A DNA stretch of 64,000 bases from Chthonobacter rhizosphaerae (GCF_013839525.1 NZ_JACDIS010000017.1:1-64000), one strand, 5' to 3'; shown: positions 34,524-43,596, numbered from the stretch's first letter. Notes: generated by a model from the sequence alone, not told the origin. Numbers and translations: made by a program.

Positions 34524-34908
34524 GCGCGGACGCGGACCGAGCTTCCGATGGCGCCGGCCGGATCCGTAGAACGCGAAGCACCGATGGAGACAGCTGGTTC
34601 CGGCTGGCGGCCGGCAGGCTGCGGACCGCCGCCGGCGACACCCGGACGAGAACGGACGCCGGGAGAGCGTTCAACATGTCGACGGTGCTGCCGGCATTCG
34701 GATACTCCCGTATCACGCGCTCGACGGAGCGTGGAGACCCGGACGCGACGGCCGCGAAGGCGGCCGACCGTGCCTCGGCGCTGTCGCCCTGTCGTTGCAC
34801 GGACATGGGGGTCACGCAGCCGGACAGACTGAGTGCGGGAGTTCCCACAGCGACACCGACGATCAGCGCACGCGTCAGTGCGCGAAGCTTGTCGCGATCC
34901 TGCTCCAT
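34510..34908 (-). CDS. Small lipoprotein
   Basis: A 132-residue protein with a lipoprotein signal: hydrophobic LIVGVAVGTPALSLSGC, with a lipobox of the LSGC type at about residue 31. The mature part is Ser/Ala/Arg-rich with no recognised domain. It overlaps the glycosyltransferase start by 14 bases, so it is the first gene of that operon. A 133-base gap separates it from the FGE-like gene to its right. Confidence 0.65.
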   Translation of the reverse strand: MEQDRDKLRALTRALIVGVAVGTPALSLSGCVTPMSVQRQGDSAEARSAAFAAVASGSPRSVERVIREYPNAGSTVDMLNALPASVLVRVSPAAVRSLPAASRNQLSPSVLRVLRIRPAPSEARSASAHGGY

Positions 34909-35041
34909 GGCGAAACTCCGACATATGCTACTTCCATCATACTCGACGGCGCACCGGTCGCAAGTCGACGAGCAGTCATGGCGACGACAATATTTGCTTT
35001 TACATCATCCATTTGGGCGATGATCAAAGGTGCCGGACGAG

Positions 35042-35887
35042 TCAGTCCGGGTTGCGCATCAACCGGAAGCCGAGGGCGAAGCTGCGCACCACCACTCGGT
35101 CGCCCCAGGTGTGGGCGGTCGTGAAGTTCTTCACCGGCGCCACGTTCCAGCCGGCGCCCCGGAACACGGCATTGGCGCAGTCGCCCTTCAGGCAACTGTT
35201 TGTCCACTGCCAGACGTTACCGGCCATGTCGTTGAGGGCCCATGCATTCGCCGGGAAGCTGCCGACGGGAGCGGTGTGCGCAAAGCCGTCGTCGCAGGCC
35301 TCGATCTTGCGCTCGTCCAGTGGGAACAGCGCCTTGTAGGACTGATCGGCGAGGTTCACGCGGGCGCAGATGTCTTCGGCCTCCTCGCCCCACCAGAACG
35401 CCGAGGTAGAGCCCGCCGCGGTCGCCGCCTGGCTTTCCTCCACGGTCGGCAGCCGCCAGCTCTTGCCGGTGCGCTCCGACAGCCAATCCGCATAGGCGTT
35501 CGCGTCGTCCCAGCTGACGCAGACGACCGGGTGATCGTCGCCCTGAGGAAACGTGGGGTTCTGCCAGTCCGCTTCCTTGTTGAGCGACCAGCGCTTGCCG
35601 TCGCTGACGTGGCAGCCCTTGCCGGAAAAGCCCGTGGCGCTCGCGAACGCCGCGAACTCGGCCCGGGTGACGAGGTCCCGCCCCATCAGGCTGCCGTCCG
35701 GCAGCCGCACCAGGGTCGGGCAGGTGTCGCAGTCCGTGACGGTCTCGCCGGCCTCACCGCCACTTGCCTCGCCGGTCGTCTGGGCGAGGGCAGGGGCCAC
35801 CAACGCCCCGGCGAGGATCGCGAGCGCCAAGGCGGGTACGGACGGGACGACCGCGATGTGGCCGCGCGTGGCAAGACTAGTCGACAT
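35042..35887 (-). CDS. Secreted FGE-sulfatase-type domain protein
   Basis: A 281-residue protein with a signal peptide (ends near APALAQ). The body is an FGE/SUMF1-type domain: VTRAEFAAFASATGF, HPVVCVSWDDANAYADWLS, WRLPTVEES, FWWGE, LNDMAGNVWQWT, FRGAGW, GFRLMR. True formylglycine-generating enzymes carry a paired active-site Cys after RGGSW; here that position reads RGAGWNVAPVKNF, without Cys, so no FGly synthesis is predicted. Such domains can bind ligands or proteins. The ATG at 35887 overlaps the end of the sister gene by 11 bases; an alternative start lies at 35908. Confidence 0.82.
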   Translation of the reverse strand: MSTSLATRGHIAVVPSVPALALAILAGALVAPALAQTTGEASGGEAGETVTDCDTCPTLVRLPDGSLMGRDLVTRAEFAAFASATGFSGKGCHVSDGKRWSLNKEADWQNPTFPQGDDHPVVCVSWDDANAYADWLSERTGKSWRLPTVEESQAATAAGSTSAFWWGEEAEDICARVNLADQSYKALFPLDERKIEACDDGFAHTAPVGSFPANAWALNDMAGNVWQWTNSCLKGDCANAVFRGAGWNVAPVKNFTTAHTWGDRVVVRSFALGFRLMRNPD

Positions 35888-36635
35888 CCTTGACCACCCT
35901 GATTCCATAGGTGTTGAAGCGCAGCGTCACGTCGTTCCAGATGGTGGCGGTCGGACGCAGGTCGGCCGGGCGGCTCGACCAGGCTCCACCGGCGAGGATG
36001 CGCTCGGCGCACGCGTCGTCCTTGCAGTCGCTGGTCCACTGCCAGGCGTTTCCCGGCAGGTCGTAGAGCCCGTAGGGGCTAGCCGCGAAGCTGCCCGCGG
36101 GCGACGTTCCCTTGCCGTCGAACGGCGTCTTGCACGACTTGCAATTGGCCCGGCCCTCGCCGACATCCTGGCCCCACCAGTAGTTGCCCATCTCGCCCGC
36201 CTGGAGGGCGTAGCGCAGCTCGCCCAGCGTCGGCAGGCGGTAGCGCGCCTTCGTCCGGTCGGAGAGCCAGTCCGCATAGGCCTTCGCATCCTGGTAGCTC
36301 ACGCAGACGACCGGGTGTTCGTCGTCCTGCGGCACCTTCGGGTCCTGCCAGACGCATCCCCACCCGGTCTGTTGGAGGCCTGTCTCGCGGGCGAAGATTT
36401 TGAACTGCCCGACGGTGACATGGCGTCGGCTCATGGCGAGGCCGCTCGGCAGCATGGCCATCTCGGGGCAGTTGGCGCAGTCCGCGAAGCTCTCGATGAC
36501 GGCGCGTGGCAGCGCCAAGTCCTGCGCGACCGCCGCCGGCGCGAGCGCGACAGGCCCGATCGCGACAGCCTGCACCGCGGCGAGGATCCGCCATACCCGT
36601 CGCGGCACCAACCAGGAAAACGGGCGACGAGACAT
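35877..36635 (-). CDS. Second secreted FGE-sulfatase-type domain protein
   Basis: A 252-residue paralogue of the preceding protein with a signal peptide (ends near PAAVAQD). FGE-type blocks: VTVGQFKIFARETG, HPVVCVSYQDAKAYADWLS, RYRLPTLGELR, YWWGQ, LYDLPGNAWQWTSDC, ILAGGAWS. The catalytic Cys pair of true FGEs is again absent after GGAW. Several other Cys (CANC, CKSC) could form disulfides. The ATG at 36635 overlaps the caspase gene stop (ATGA), so the caspase and the two FGE-like genes form one coupled unit. Confidence 0.82.
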   Translation of the reverse strand: MSRRPFSWLVPRRVWRILAAVQAVAIGPVALAPAAVAQDLALPRAVIESFADCANCPEMAMLPSGLAMSRRHVTVGQFKIFARETGLQQTGWGCVWQDPKVPQDDEHPVVCVSYQDAKAYADWLSDRTKARYRLPTLGELRYALQAGEMGNYWWGQDVGEGRANCKSCKTPFDGKGTSPAGSFAASPYGLYDLPGNAWQWTSDCKDDACAERILAGGAWSSRPADLRPTATIWNDVTLRFNTYGIRVVKDVD

Positions 36636-38308
36636 CAACCGCCCTCCAACGAACGCAGCGCCACCTTGGCCTCCTCGACGCCGTTCTCGGCCGCCTCCGC
36701 AAAGAGCGAGCGCGCGCGCGACCTGTCCGGATGACCGCCAAGTCCGTCGCGCACAAGCACGCCGAGATTGAGCGCCCCATAGGGATTGCCTTGGCGGCGC
36801 GCCCGCTCGAACCAGATCCGGGCCAGCCGGTAGTCCACGTCGAGCCCCACCCCCTGGGCGGTCATGAAGCCCACCGCCGTCTGCGCGTGGCTGTCGCCAA
36901 CCGACGCGGCGGCGAGCAGCAGGTCTACCTTCTGCTGGGCGGTCAGCACGCCGGTCTGCTCCGCCCCGATCGACGCCTGATAGCTGCGCGCCGCCTTGCG
37001 GGTGTTCCGGTCGAGCACGCCGGTCACGGTGTCGACTTCGAAGCCAAGGGCGATCAGGCCGTATTGGAGCATGTTGACCGGCAGCCGGTCCGCCCGCGCC
37101 ATGGCGGCCTGCCGCAGCGCCGCCTTCTCCGGTCTCGTGCCGGCCGGCGCGCCCGCAAGGGCGTTGACCTCGTCGGCGCGGGACAGCGCGTCGAGCCGCG
37201 CCTTGGCAAGGTCCGCAAAGGCGCCGTCCGGGAAGCGGGCCAGATAGGCGCGGAAGTCGTCGGCCAGCACGCTGTCGCGGATCGTGCGCCAGTAGATCTC
37301 CTCCAGCGAGGCGTTTTCCGGCAGGGCATCGTTGGCGACCGCTGGATCCGCCGTGACGGCGGCGACCTGAACCCGTTCCAGTTTGACCATGGACTCCCGG
37401 GCGAGGTCGGCGAAGAAGCCGTCCGGGTGATGCTCCAGGAAGGCGCGGTAGGCATCCGCGGTCCCCACGGCCTGGGCGGCCTTGAAGTCCGCCGCCGGGT
37501 CACGCGCCACGGTCTTCGGCTCGCCCGGCACGAGATAGACCTCCTCGGTGCCGAGCGAGCCGTAGAACACCGGCTGCTGGCGCCCGCCGGTCGCTTCGCG
37601 CACCGCCGCGTTCACCCGTCGGAACACGAAGTTCACCTCCAGGCCCGGGGTCGGGAGCGTCTCCAGCAAGGCCCTCGCATAGGGGCTGTGCTCTCCGTCG
37701 CCGTCTTCGGCGGTAAAACCGGCTTCCGCCGCATAGGAGACGAGCGTGTAGGTGGCCGGCTCAATCGGCGCAAAGCCCCGTCCGATCGACCGCTTTGCGC
37801 CGCTTCTCTGAATTCTGTTGGCGAACGGATTGTCCCGGCAGGCGTCGAGCAGCACCAGACGCAGCGTCTCGGCCTCCGCTACCGCGTCGAGGATACGCGT
37901 CAGCGGAATGGCTTCGTCCTCCACGTGGGTGTCGCGCTTCAGTTCGGCGTCGACCGGGATCAGGAAGTTCGTCCCACCCACCTCGATGCCGTGCCCGGCA
38001 TAGTAGACCAGCGCGATGGACGCCCCCGACACGGTCTGCTCGAAGTCCCGGACGCTCCGCCGCATCTGGTCGGCGGAGAGATCGTAGCCCGTGGTCACCT
38101 CGAAGCCGACATCGCTCAGCATCCGGGCGACCGCTCGGGCGTCGTTGAGCGGGTTGGGCAGCGCCGGCGCGGCGGCGTAGGAGCCGTTGCCGAGAACCAG
38201 CGCGACCTTTCGGCCTGAAGCGTGGCCCGCAACGGTCAGAAGCAGAACCGCCGCAAGCGTGGCGACGAGCCTGAACCAGAACCGATGTGCCGACATACGA
38301 AGAGTCAT
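36635..38308 (-). CDS. Caspase-family protein with peptidoglycan-binding and Sel1-like regions
   Basis: A 557-residue protein with a signal peptide or anchor (residues ~12-30, ending GHASG). Residues ~33-260 are a caspase-type domain with His106 (YYAGHGIE) and Cys157 (LLDACRDNP), the dyad typical of this family. A helical region follows (DAYRAFLEHHPDGFFADLA). Residues ~395-455 form a PG_binding_1-like domain (MLQYGLIALGFEVDTVTG). The last ~90 residues are Sel1-like (GDSHAQTAVGFMTAQGVG; NPYGALNLGVLV). It would act in the periplasm, near peptidoglycan. It heads a unit with the two FGE-like genes, a pairing of domains known from other bacterial caspase systems. Confidence 0.87.
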   Translation of the reverse strand: MTLRMSAHRFWFRLVATLAAVLLLTVAGHASGRKVALVLGNGSYAAAPALPNPLNDARAVARMLSDVGFEVTTGYDLSADQMRRSVRDFEQTVSGASIALVYYAGHGIEVGGTNFLIPVDAELKRDTHVEDEAIPLTRILDAVAEAETLRLVLLDACRDNPFANRIQRSGAKRSIGRGFAPIEPATYTLVSYAAEAGFTAEDGDGEHSPYARALLETLPTPGLEVNFVFRRVNAAVREATGGRQQPVFYGSLGTEEVYLVPGEPKTVARDPAADFKAAQAVGTADAYRAFLEHHPDGFFADLARESMVKLERVQVAAVTADPAVANDALPENASLEEIYWRTIRDSVLADDFRAYLARFPDGAFADLAKARLDALSRADEVNALAGAPAGTRPEKAALRQAAMARADRLPVNMLQYGLIALGFEVDTVTGVLDRNTRKAARSYQASIGAEQTGVLTAQQKVDLLLAAASVGDSHAQTAVGFMTAQGVGLDVDYRLARIWFERARRQGNPYGALNLGVLVRDGLGGHPDRSRARSLFAEAAENGVEEAKVALRSLEGG

Positions 38309-38436
38309 GGCAGCCTCGGACACTTGATCGCGTTGAAGATCACGCCGAGGAGTTTAGCGCAGGCGGCTGCATTCCGGACAGCACAGAATGGAGGATGGCC
38401 TCCAAACAGTTTGGTGCCCGCGTGTTCGGGATGTCA

Positions 38437-39507
38437 TCACAGCCAGCGTTTCTGCATCGCGGCAATATTCTGCTCGATGACATCAGTCACCGATGTCGCT
38501 GGCGACCAGCCCGGCAGCGCAGCCGCGAGCTTCCGGTTGTCGGTGATGTACCATCTGTGATCGCCGAGGCGCGGCTCGGAAAGAGGCTCCCTCGACACGG
38601 TTCCGCCGAGGAGCGTCTCCACGATGTCGATCGCCTCGTTCACGGAGACAGCGTTGTCCCGCCCCCCGCCGACGTTGAAGACCTCGCCGGGCGAGGGCGG
38701 CGTCTCATGAAGCCGGTATATCGCCTCCGCCAGATCGTCGGCATGAATATTGTCGCGCACCTGTTTGCCGCCATGCCCGATGACCCGGTAGGTCGTGCCC
38801 GTTACCGCGCATCTGCAGAGATACGACAGGAATCCATGCGCCTCGGCGCCGGCGTGGGCCGGGCCGCTGATGCAGCCGCCGCGCAGAACGACGGTCCGCA
38901 AGCCGAAGTACCGACCGTATTCCTGCACCATCACGTCGGCCGCCAGCTTCGAGGCGCCGAACACCGAGTGGACGCACGCATCGACGGAAAGGGACTCGTC
39001 GACCCCGTGAGGCCAGTATGGATGCTCCTCCGCGAGGTCCAGGCGCGATCCGCGGTCGATCAGCGGCAGGGCATTCGGCCGGTCGCCATAGACCTTGTTC
39101 GTGGACATGTGAATAAAGATCGCCTCCGGAGCCGCCAGACGGGCGGCTTCCAGCAGGTTGAGCGTGCCGCTCGCATTGACGGCAAAGTCCACCAGCGGCG
39201 ATCGGGCCGCCCAGTCGTGCGACGGCTGGGCGGCGCAGTGCACGACGGCCGCGACCTGACGGCCAACGCTGGCTAAAAGGGCATGCACAGTACGGCCGTC
39301 ACAAACATCGATCGAGTGGTGCTGATACAGCGAACCAAGTTCCTCCTCCAGCACCTGTCGCTGCCAAGCATTCGACGCGTCTGCGCCGAAATAGTGTCTG
39401 CGCATGTCGTTGTCCATTCCGATTACCAGGAGCCCGTTTCTGGCGAATGCGCGAGCGACGGCCGAACCGACGAGGCCGAGGGAACCAGTCACCAAGGCCA
39501 GCCGCAT
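38437..39507 (-). CDS. CDP-paratose 2-epimerase-like NAD-dependent sugar epimerase
   Basis: A 356-residue extended-SDR protein with the Rossmann motif TGSLGLVG at the N-terminus, HCAAQP, STNKVYGD, and GKQVRDNIHADDL, all close to CDP-tyvelose/paratose epimerases. The usual Tyr-x-x-x-Lys is here Phe-Gly-Ala-Ser-Lys (FGASK), with Phe in place of the catalytic Tyr. I believe this occurs in a known branch of the family, but the exact reaction is then uncertain. It is likely to make a nucleotide sugar for a surface glycan and could supply the glycosyltransferases to its left. It lies 128 bases upstream of the caspase gene, same strand. Confidence 0.78.
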   Translation of the reverse strand: MRLALVTGSLGLVGSAVARAFARNGLLVIGMDNDMRRHYFGADASNAWQRQVLEEELGSLYQHHSIDVCDGRTVHALLASVGRQVAAVVHCAAQPSHDWAARSPLVDFAVNASGTLNLLEAARLAAPEAIFIHMSTNKVYGDRPNALPLIDRGSRLDLAEEHPYWPHGVDESLSVDACVHSVFGASKLAADVMVQEYGRYFGLRTVVLRGGCISGPAHAGAEAHGFLSYLCRCAVTGTTYRVIGHGGKQVRDNIHADDLAEAIYRLHETPPSPGEVFNVGGGRDNAVSVNEAIDIVETLLGGTVSREPLSEPRLGDHRWYITDNRKLAAALPGWSPATSVTDVIEQNIAAMQKRWL

Positions 39508-39833
39508 GAGTTTGTGTCCTCCAGCTAGGAACGGGCGCGGTTAGAAGCGCTCATCCGAGTTTCACCTGCTCACCCCTGCGAAGTCCAGCTCGGAGACGGC
39601 TTCAAGGTGCTGGGTCGAAAGTAGTGACCGTCAACACTAAAGTATGTTCATTCGAGGAGATCAGCCGATCGGTCGAACCGGTTCGGCGTCCGGCTCTGGC
39701 GGGAGGCCTGGACGGACTCCGCGGACGCGGCGCGGTCGGCGCTGCAGCTCCTCACGGCTACATGGTCGGCCGCGCGCGCCGCCACCAGCGGAGGCCGGTC
39801 CCCGTGATCCGGCCTCCGGGTGTGTTATCGTCG
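39508..39833. other. Intergenic region left of the SDR remnant
   Basis: About 326 bases with no supported gene. It holds a hairpin (listed separately) and the upstream region of the leftward epimerase gene. I see no clear promoter motif. Confidence 0.5.
39790..39817 (-). terminator. Hairpin downstream of SDR remnant
   Basis: A perfect 9-base stem GGAGGCCGG / CCGGCCTCC with a 10-base loop, 17 bases beyond the stop of the leftward SDR fragment. No strong U-run follows. Its position fits a transcription end for the former dehydrogenase gene. Confidence 0.5.
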
Positions 39834-40175
39834 TCAGCCGAAGATCGATCGGATGGTGCCGCCGTCCGCCCGGTGCGTGACGCCGTTCATGGCGGTGTTG
39901 GTGGCGAGCGTCACTACGCCCCGGCCGTGCATGGCGGGATCGATCAGCTTCTGGGTGAGGTTGGACGGCTGAACCTCCTTGTAGAAGCGCGCCAGAGCCT
40001 CCTCCGCGGTGCGTCCCTGTTCACGGGCGAGATCCTCGAAGTAGGTCGCAACCGACTCGGACGCCGTTGTGCCGGGCATGTAGCTGTTGACCCGGACCGA
40101 CGTACCGCGGGTGAGTGCCGCCAGCGATCGGCCGAGACCGAGCATGGCCGTCTTGGTCACCGAATAAGGGACTGA
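39834..40175 (-). pseudogene. 3' part of a short-chain dehydrogenase gene
   Basis: The frame encodes the C-terminal half of a classical SDR: PYSVTKTAMLGLGRSLA, the catalytic Tyr-x-x-x-Lys segment, followed by RVNSYMPGTT and a GGT near the end. The N-terminal Rossmann half is missing: upstream of about 40175 the sequence turns into the remains of a transposase region. The hairpin after its stop is intact. It looks like a gene cut by an insertion or deletion, and no function is expected. Confidence 0.75.
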
Positions 40176-40351
40176 TCGGCACGTCGCGACCGTGACAGCC
40201 CCGGCAGACGAGCGGCAACAGCCGATCAGTCGAGCGTCTCGGATCCGAACTGCAGGTGCGCCCTGTAGATCACGCGGTCGGCGCTGTTTCGGATATCAAG
40301 GGAGAAGCGCACGAAGTCGGCGTTCGGCAGCGCTTCGCCCGCTATGCGGGT

Positions 40352-41513
40352 CATGTCGCGGGCGCCTTCATGGATCGACCGAAGAATCTTGCGGGCCGGG
40401 GCTCGCGGGCAGCATCGTGGTTTGAGGGCGCAGGCGTCGCAGTCCAGCTTGCTCGCCCGGTAGCGCATGAACCCTTCCGGGTCGACGCCGTCGCGCGGAT
40501 CCTTCGGTCCCCGCCGGTACCGCTTCAGCTCCTTGCCGCCCGGACAGGTGTAGAGGTCCCGGGCGTGGTCGAAGGCGAAGTCGGCACGTTGGTAGGTCCC
40601 GTCCTTCCGCTCGGACTTGTCGAACACCGGGATGTGCGGCTCGATCCCGCGCTCATGGACCAGCCAGGCCAGCATCTCGGCGGAGCCGTAGGCGCTGTCG
40701 GCGGCGAGCTTCGCCGGCCACAACCCGAAGCGGTCTTGCGTGCGCTCGATCATCGTGCAGGCCGCGCCGACCTCCGCCCGCCGGATGGCGCGGCTCGCCT
40801 CGACGTCGACGATGACGGCGTGGTCGACATCGATCAGATAGTTGGTGGCATAGGCGAAGAAGGCGTGGCCCTTGTTGGCCCCGTCCACTGCGCCGCTGGA
40901 TCGGACTTGGAGGCGAACTTCGGCTTCGACTCGCTCGCCGCGCCCCAGGCGGCGTCGTCCAGGGTGTCGAGATACTCCCGGACGGAGCGGGCGTGGCCGC
41001 CAGAGCATTCCAGTCGACGCTCTCTGAGCCTTCAGCAGACCGCTGCCGGTTCGCGTCGGCCCGGATCAGGCTGGTGCCCGTCGCGAACCCTTCGCCACCG
41101 ACGAGCCCCTCCTCCATGCAGCGGCGCACGGTCGCCTCGAACAACTCGCGGAGGAGATCGCTGTCGCGGAAGCGACCATGCCGGTTCTTGGAGAAGGTGG
41201 AGTGGTCCGGCACGGCCTCGTCCAGTCCGAGGCGGCAGAACCAGCGGTAGGCCAGATTGAGGTGGACCTCCTCGCAGAGACGCCGCTCCGATCGGATCCC
41301 GAAGCAGTAGCCCACGAGCAGCATGCGGATCATCAGTTCCGGGTCGATCGAGGGACGCCCGGTGGAGCTGTAGAACGGCTTCAGGTGGGCGCGGATGCCG
41401 GAGAGGTCGACGAAGCGGTCGATCGCCCGGACGAGGTGGCCGGCAGGGACGTGACGCTCAAGGCTGAACTCGTAGAACAGCGCCTCCTGCACCCCGCCGC
41501 GCTCGCCCATCAT
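40352..41513 (-). pseudogene. IS1182-family transposase remnant
   Basis: Reading leftward from 41513, the N-terminal part is typical of IS1182 transposases (EALFYEFSLERHVPAGHL, GRPSIDPELMIRMLLVGY, VPDHSTFSKNRHGRF). The frame shifts near 40,990 (into the frame with REYLDTLDDAAWGAA) and again near 40,885 (into ANKGHAFFAYATNYL). Similarity stops at SIHEGARDM, about 40,352, before the last catalytic region. The first catalytic Asp position (normally DASLI) reads GTSLI. So the element is dead several times over. The 126 bases to its left encode a tail I do not recognise. No terminal inverted repeats could be fixed. Confidence 0.82.
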
Positions 41514-41665
41514 CGCTCCGCCCTCCTGTTCGGAAGCCAAGTGAATCAGGACTTCAGGCCCGCAGCAACGCCGAGTTTCTCAACGGAATCCGGCAAAAGC
41601 GGTCTTGATAATCAAAAAAATGAGACGGCCGATCCTTAAGCTGTACCAGCCGCGCTGAATACCCG

Positions 41666-42805
41666 TCATGCCAGCAGTTCGCGAGCGATCACCATTCGCT
41701 GTATCTCGCTTGTTCCTTCTACAATCTCCAAAACCTTCGCTTCGCCGATGAGGCTCGCCGCTGGACAGTCCTCGAACACACCGAGAGCCCCGTGCACCTG
41801 CACCGCCTTCAGGGCGGCGTCGACGGCGAGCTGGCTGGCGAACAGTTTGGTCTTGCTAGTCTCGTTTCGGAACGGTCGACCGCTGTCCACGAGCATGGCA
41901 GAGTGACGGACCATGAGTTCGGCCGCGTGAATGCCGGTCAGCACGTCGGCGAGCGGAAAGGCGAGCCCCTGGTGTTCCAGAATGGACTTGCCGAACAGGC
42001 GACGATCGCGCCCGTGGGCGATGGAGAGGTCGATGGCGCGCCGGGCCAATCCGAGGCCCGTTGCCGCCACGAGAACGCGACCGATGCTGAGAACGCTGAG
42101 AACCTGCTTCAGACCGTCACCGGGATCGCCGATCCGATAGCGGTCGGGGATTCGGACGTCGTCGAAGTAAAGCTCCACCGAATCCGCAAAACGCCAGCCG
42201 ATTTTCGCGGCGGGCCGGCCGACCGAGAAGCCGCGCGTGCCGACAGGCACGACGAAGCTCGTGAGCCCCTTCGGCCCTTTGTCCGGATCGGTGACGGCCA
42301 CGACGGTGGAGAAACCGTGGAGAGGCGTTCCGGCGTTGGTGGAGAAGATCTTCGCGCCGGAGAGGATCCAGTCGTCGCCGTCCCGCACGGCCTTCGTCCG
42401 GATGTTGGCGACGTCGGAGCCGCCGTGGGGCTCGGTGACGCCGAACGAGCCGATCATGCGTCCGGCACAGACGGGCTCAAGGAATTCGCGCTTCTGCTCA
42501 TCCGAGCCGAAGCGAGCGATCAGCGAGGCCGGGGCGCTGTTGCAGAGGAAGACGGCTGCGAAGGACGGATCAGTCCGGGCCAGGATCTCCGCGACGAGGG
42601 CGGCACCCCGGGTGCCGAGACCGGCACCGCCGTAGGCCGGGTCGTAGGCCGTGCCGAGATAGCCGAGTTCGCCGAACGCGCGGACAAGCTCCGTCGGGAA
42701 CCGATGCTCGCGGGAGTGGGCCGGCAAGGCGTCGGCCAGCTGTTCGCGGCAGAAACGCTCCACCGCGTCGACCAGCATGGCTTCGTCTTCGGTGTGGTCC
42801 AGCAT
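41666..42805 (-). CDS. Acyl-CoA dehydrogenase
   Basis: A 379-residue flavoprotein of normal family length. It oxidises an acyl-CoA to the 2-enoyl-CoA. Family signs: GSFGVTEPHGGSD near residue 118, KIFSTNAG, FADSVELYFDDVRIP, and the C-terminal VHGALGVFEDCPAASLIGE and EIVEGTSEIQ, where the Glu of EGT is the usual catalytic base. The ATG at 42805 has a GAGGAG site. It lies 23 bases after the enoyl-CoA hydratase gene as the last gene of the TRAP operon. The acyl substrate is unknown. Confidence 0.88.
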   Translation of the reverse strand: MLDHTEDEAMLVDAVERFCREQLADALPAHSREHRFPTELVRAFGELGYLGTAYDPAYGGAGLGTRGAALVAEILARTDPSFAAVFLCNSAPASLIARFGSDEQKREFLEPVCAGRMIGSFGVTEPHGGSDVANIRTKAVRDGDDWILSGAKIFSTNAGTPLHGFSTVVAVTDPDKGPKGLTSFVVPVGTRGFSVGRPAAKIGWRFADSVELYFDDVRIPDRYRIGDPGDGLKQVLSVLSIGRVLVAATGLGLARRAIDLSIAHGRDRRLFGKSILEHQGLAFPLADVLTGIHAAELMVRHSAMLVDSGRPFRNETSKTKLFASQLAVDAALKAVQVHGALGVFEDCPAASLIGEAKVLEIVEGTSEIQRMVIARELLA

Positions 42806-42828
42806 GGTGAAGCTCCTCGGGATGGGGG

Positions 42829-43572
42829 TCAGCTCTTGGCGGCGAACCGGGCGAGGGTGGTGGCGGCGGTCTCTTCCAGGCAATTGCGACCAAAGGCGTC
42901 CGACGCCATAGCGTCCCAGATCTCCGCGTCGCCAGCGACGGCGGTGCGGAACGCTTCCTTGGTGGACCGCACGGCCGGAGCCGGCAGGGATTTGAGACGC
43001 GCCGCAAGGGCAAGGGCCGTGTCGAGCGCGCCCCCCGGGGACGCCTCATAGTCGGCGATGCCCGCCCGAACCGCGGCGCTGCCGTCCAAGGTGTCGTGAC
43101 CGAACACCAGCCGGCGGGCGACCACGGGTCCGACCCGCGCCGCAAGGGCCTTCAACCCCCAGGGCGGCAGCCAGCCGTTCGGCACCTCCGGCAAGCTCCA
43201 GCGGCTGTCGGAGGCGGCAACGACCAGGTCGCAGGAGACCGCCAGGATGAAACCGCCGCCAAGCGCATGCCCTTCGACGGCGGCGATGACCGGTGTGCCG
43301 AGGAGTGCGATTCCGCGGGCGAAGGCCGCGGTGTCGGCTTCGTTCCGGCGCATGCCGTCGATGTCGAGCCGACCTAGTTCCTTGAGGTCGCTGCCGGCGC
43401 AGAAACTGGGCGGCGCCCCGGTAAGGACGATCGCGCCGACCGTTGCGTTGGCATCGAGGCGGCGGAACGCGTCGTCAAGCGCTTCGATCATGTCCGCCGC
43501 GAGGGCGTTGCGACGGGCGGGCCGGTCGAGAGTGACGACGGCCACCCCGGCGTTTTCAGTGATCTTGATCAT
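42829..43572 (-). CDS. Enoyl-CoA hydratase/isomerase
   Basis: A 247-residue crotonase-fold protein. It has the oxyanion-hole segments FCAGSDLKEL and GHALGGGFILAVSCD, and a Glu in LPEVPNGWLP at the usual catalytic region. It would hydrate or isomerise the enoyl-CoA made by the neighbouring dehydrogenase, in the cytoplasm. It sits between dctM (24 bases) and the dehydrogenase gene. The exact reaction within the crotonase family cannot be read from the sequence. Confidence 0.85.
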   Translation of the reverse strand: MIKITENAGVAVVTLDRPARRNALAADMIEALDDAFRRLDANATVGAIVLTGAPPSFCAGSDLKELGRLDIDGMRRNEADTAAFARGIALLGTPVIAAVEGHALGGGFILAVSCDLVVAASDSRWSLPEVPNGWLPPWGLKALAARVGPVVARRLVFGHDTLDGSAAVRAGIADYEASPGGALDTALALAARLKSLPAPAVRSTKEAFRTAVAGDAEIWDAMASDAFGRNCLEETAATTLARFAAKS

Positions 43573-43596
43573 AGGACGATCCTTGGAGGCGCGGGC

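Noticed and set aside
35042-36635. Active formylglycine-generating enzymes
   Set aside because: The Cys pair after RGGSW in true FGEs is not present in either protein.
39624-40175. Rightward open frame across the SDR remnant
   Set aside because: It is the antisense of the SDR fragment, which has a recognisable Tyr-x-x-x-Lys segment and hairpin.
40226-40352. C-terminus of the IS1182 transposase
   Set aside because: The ~41 residues here do not resemble the expected transposase end (no RERKKVE-type region), so the similarity stops at about 40,352.
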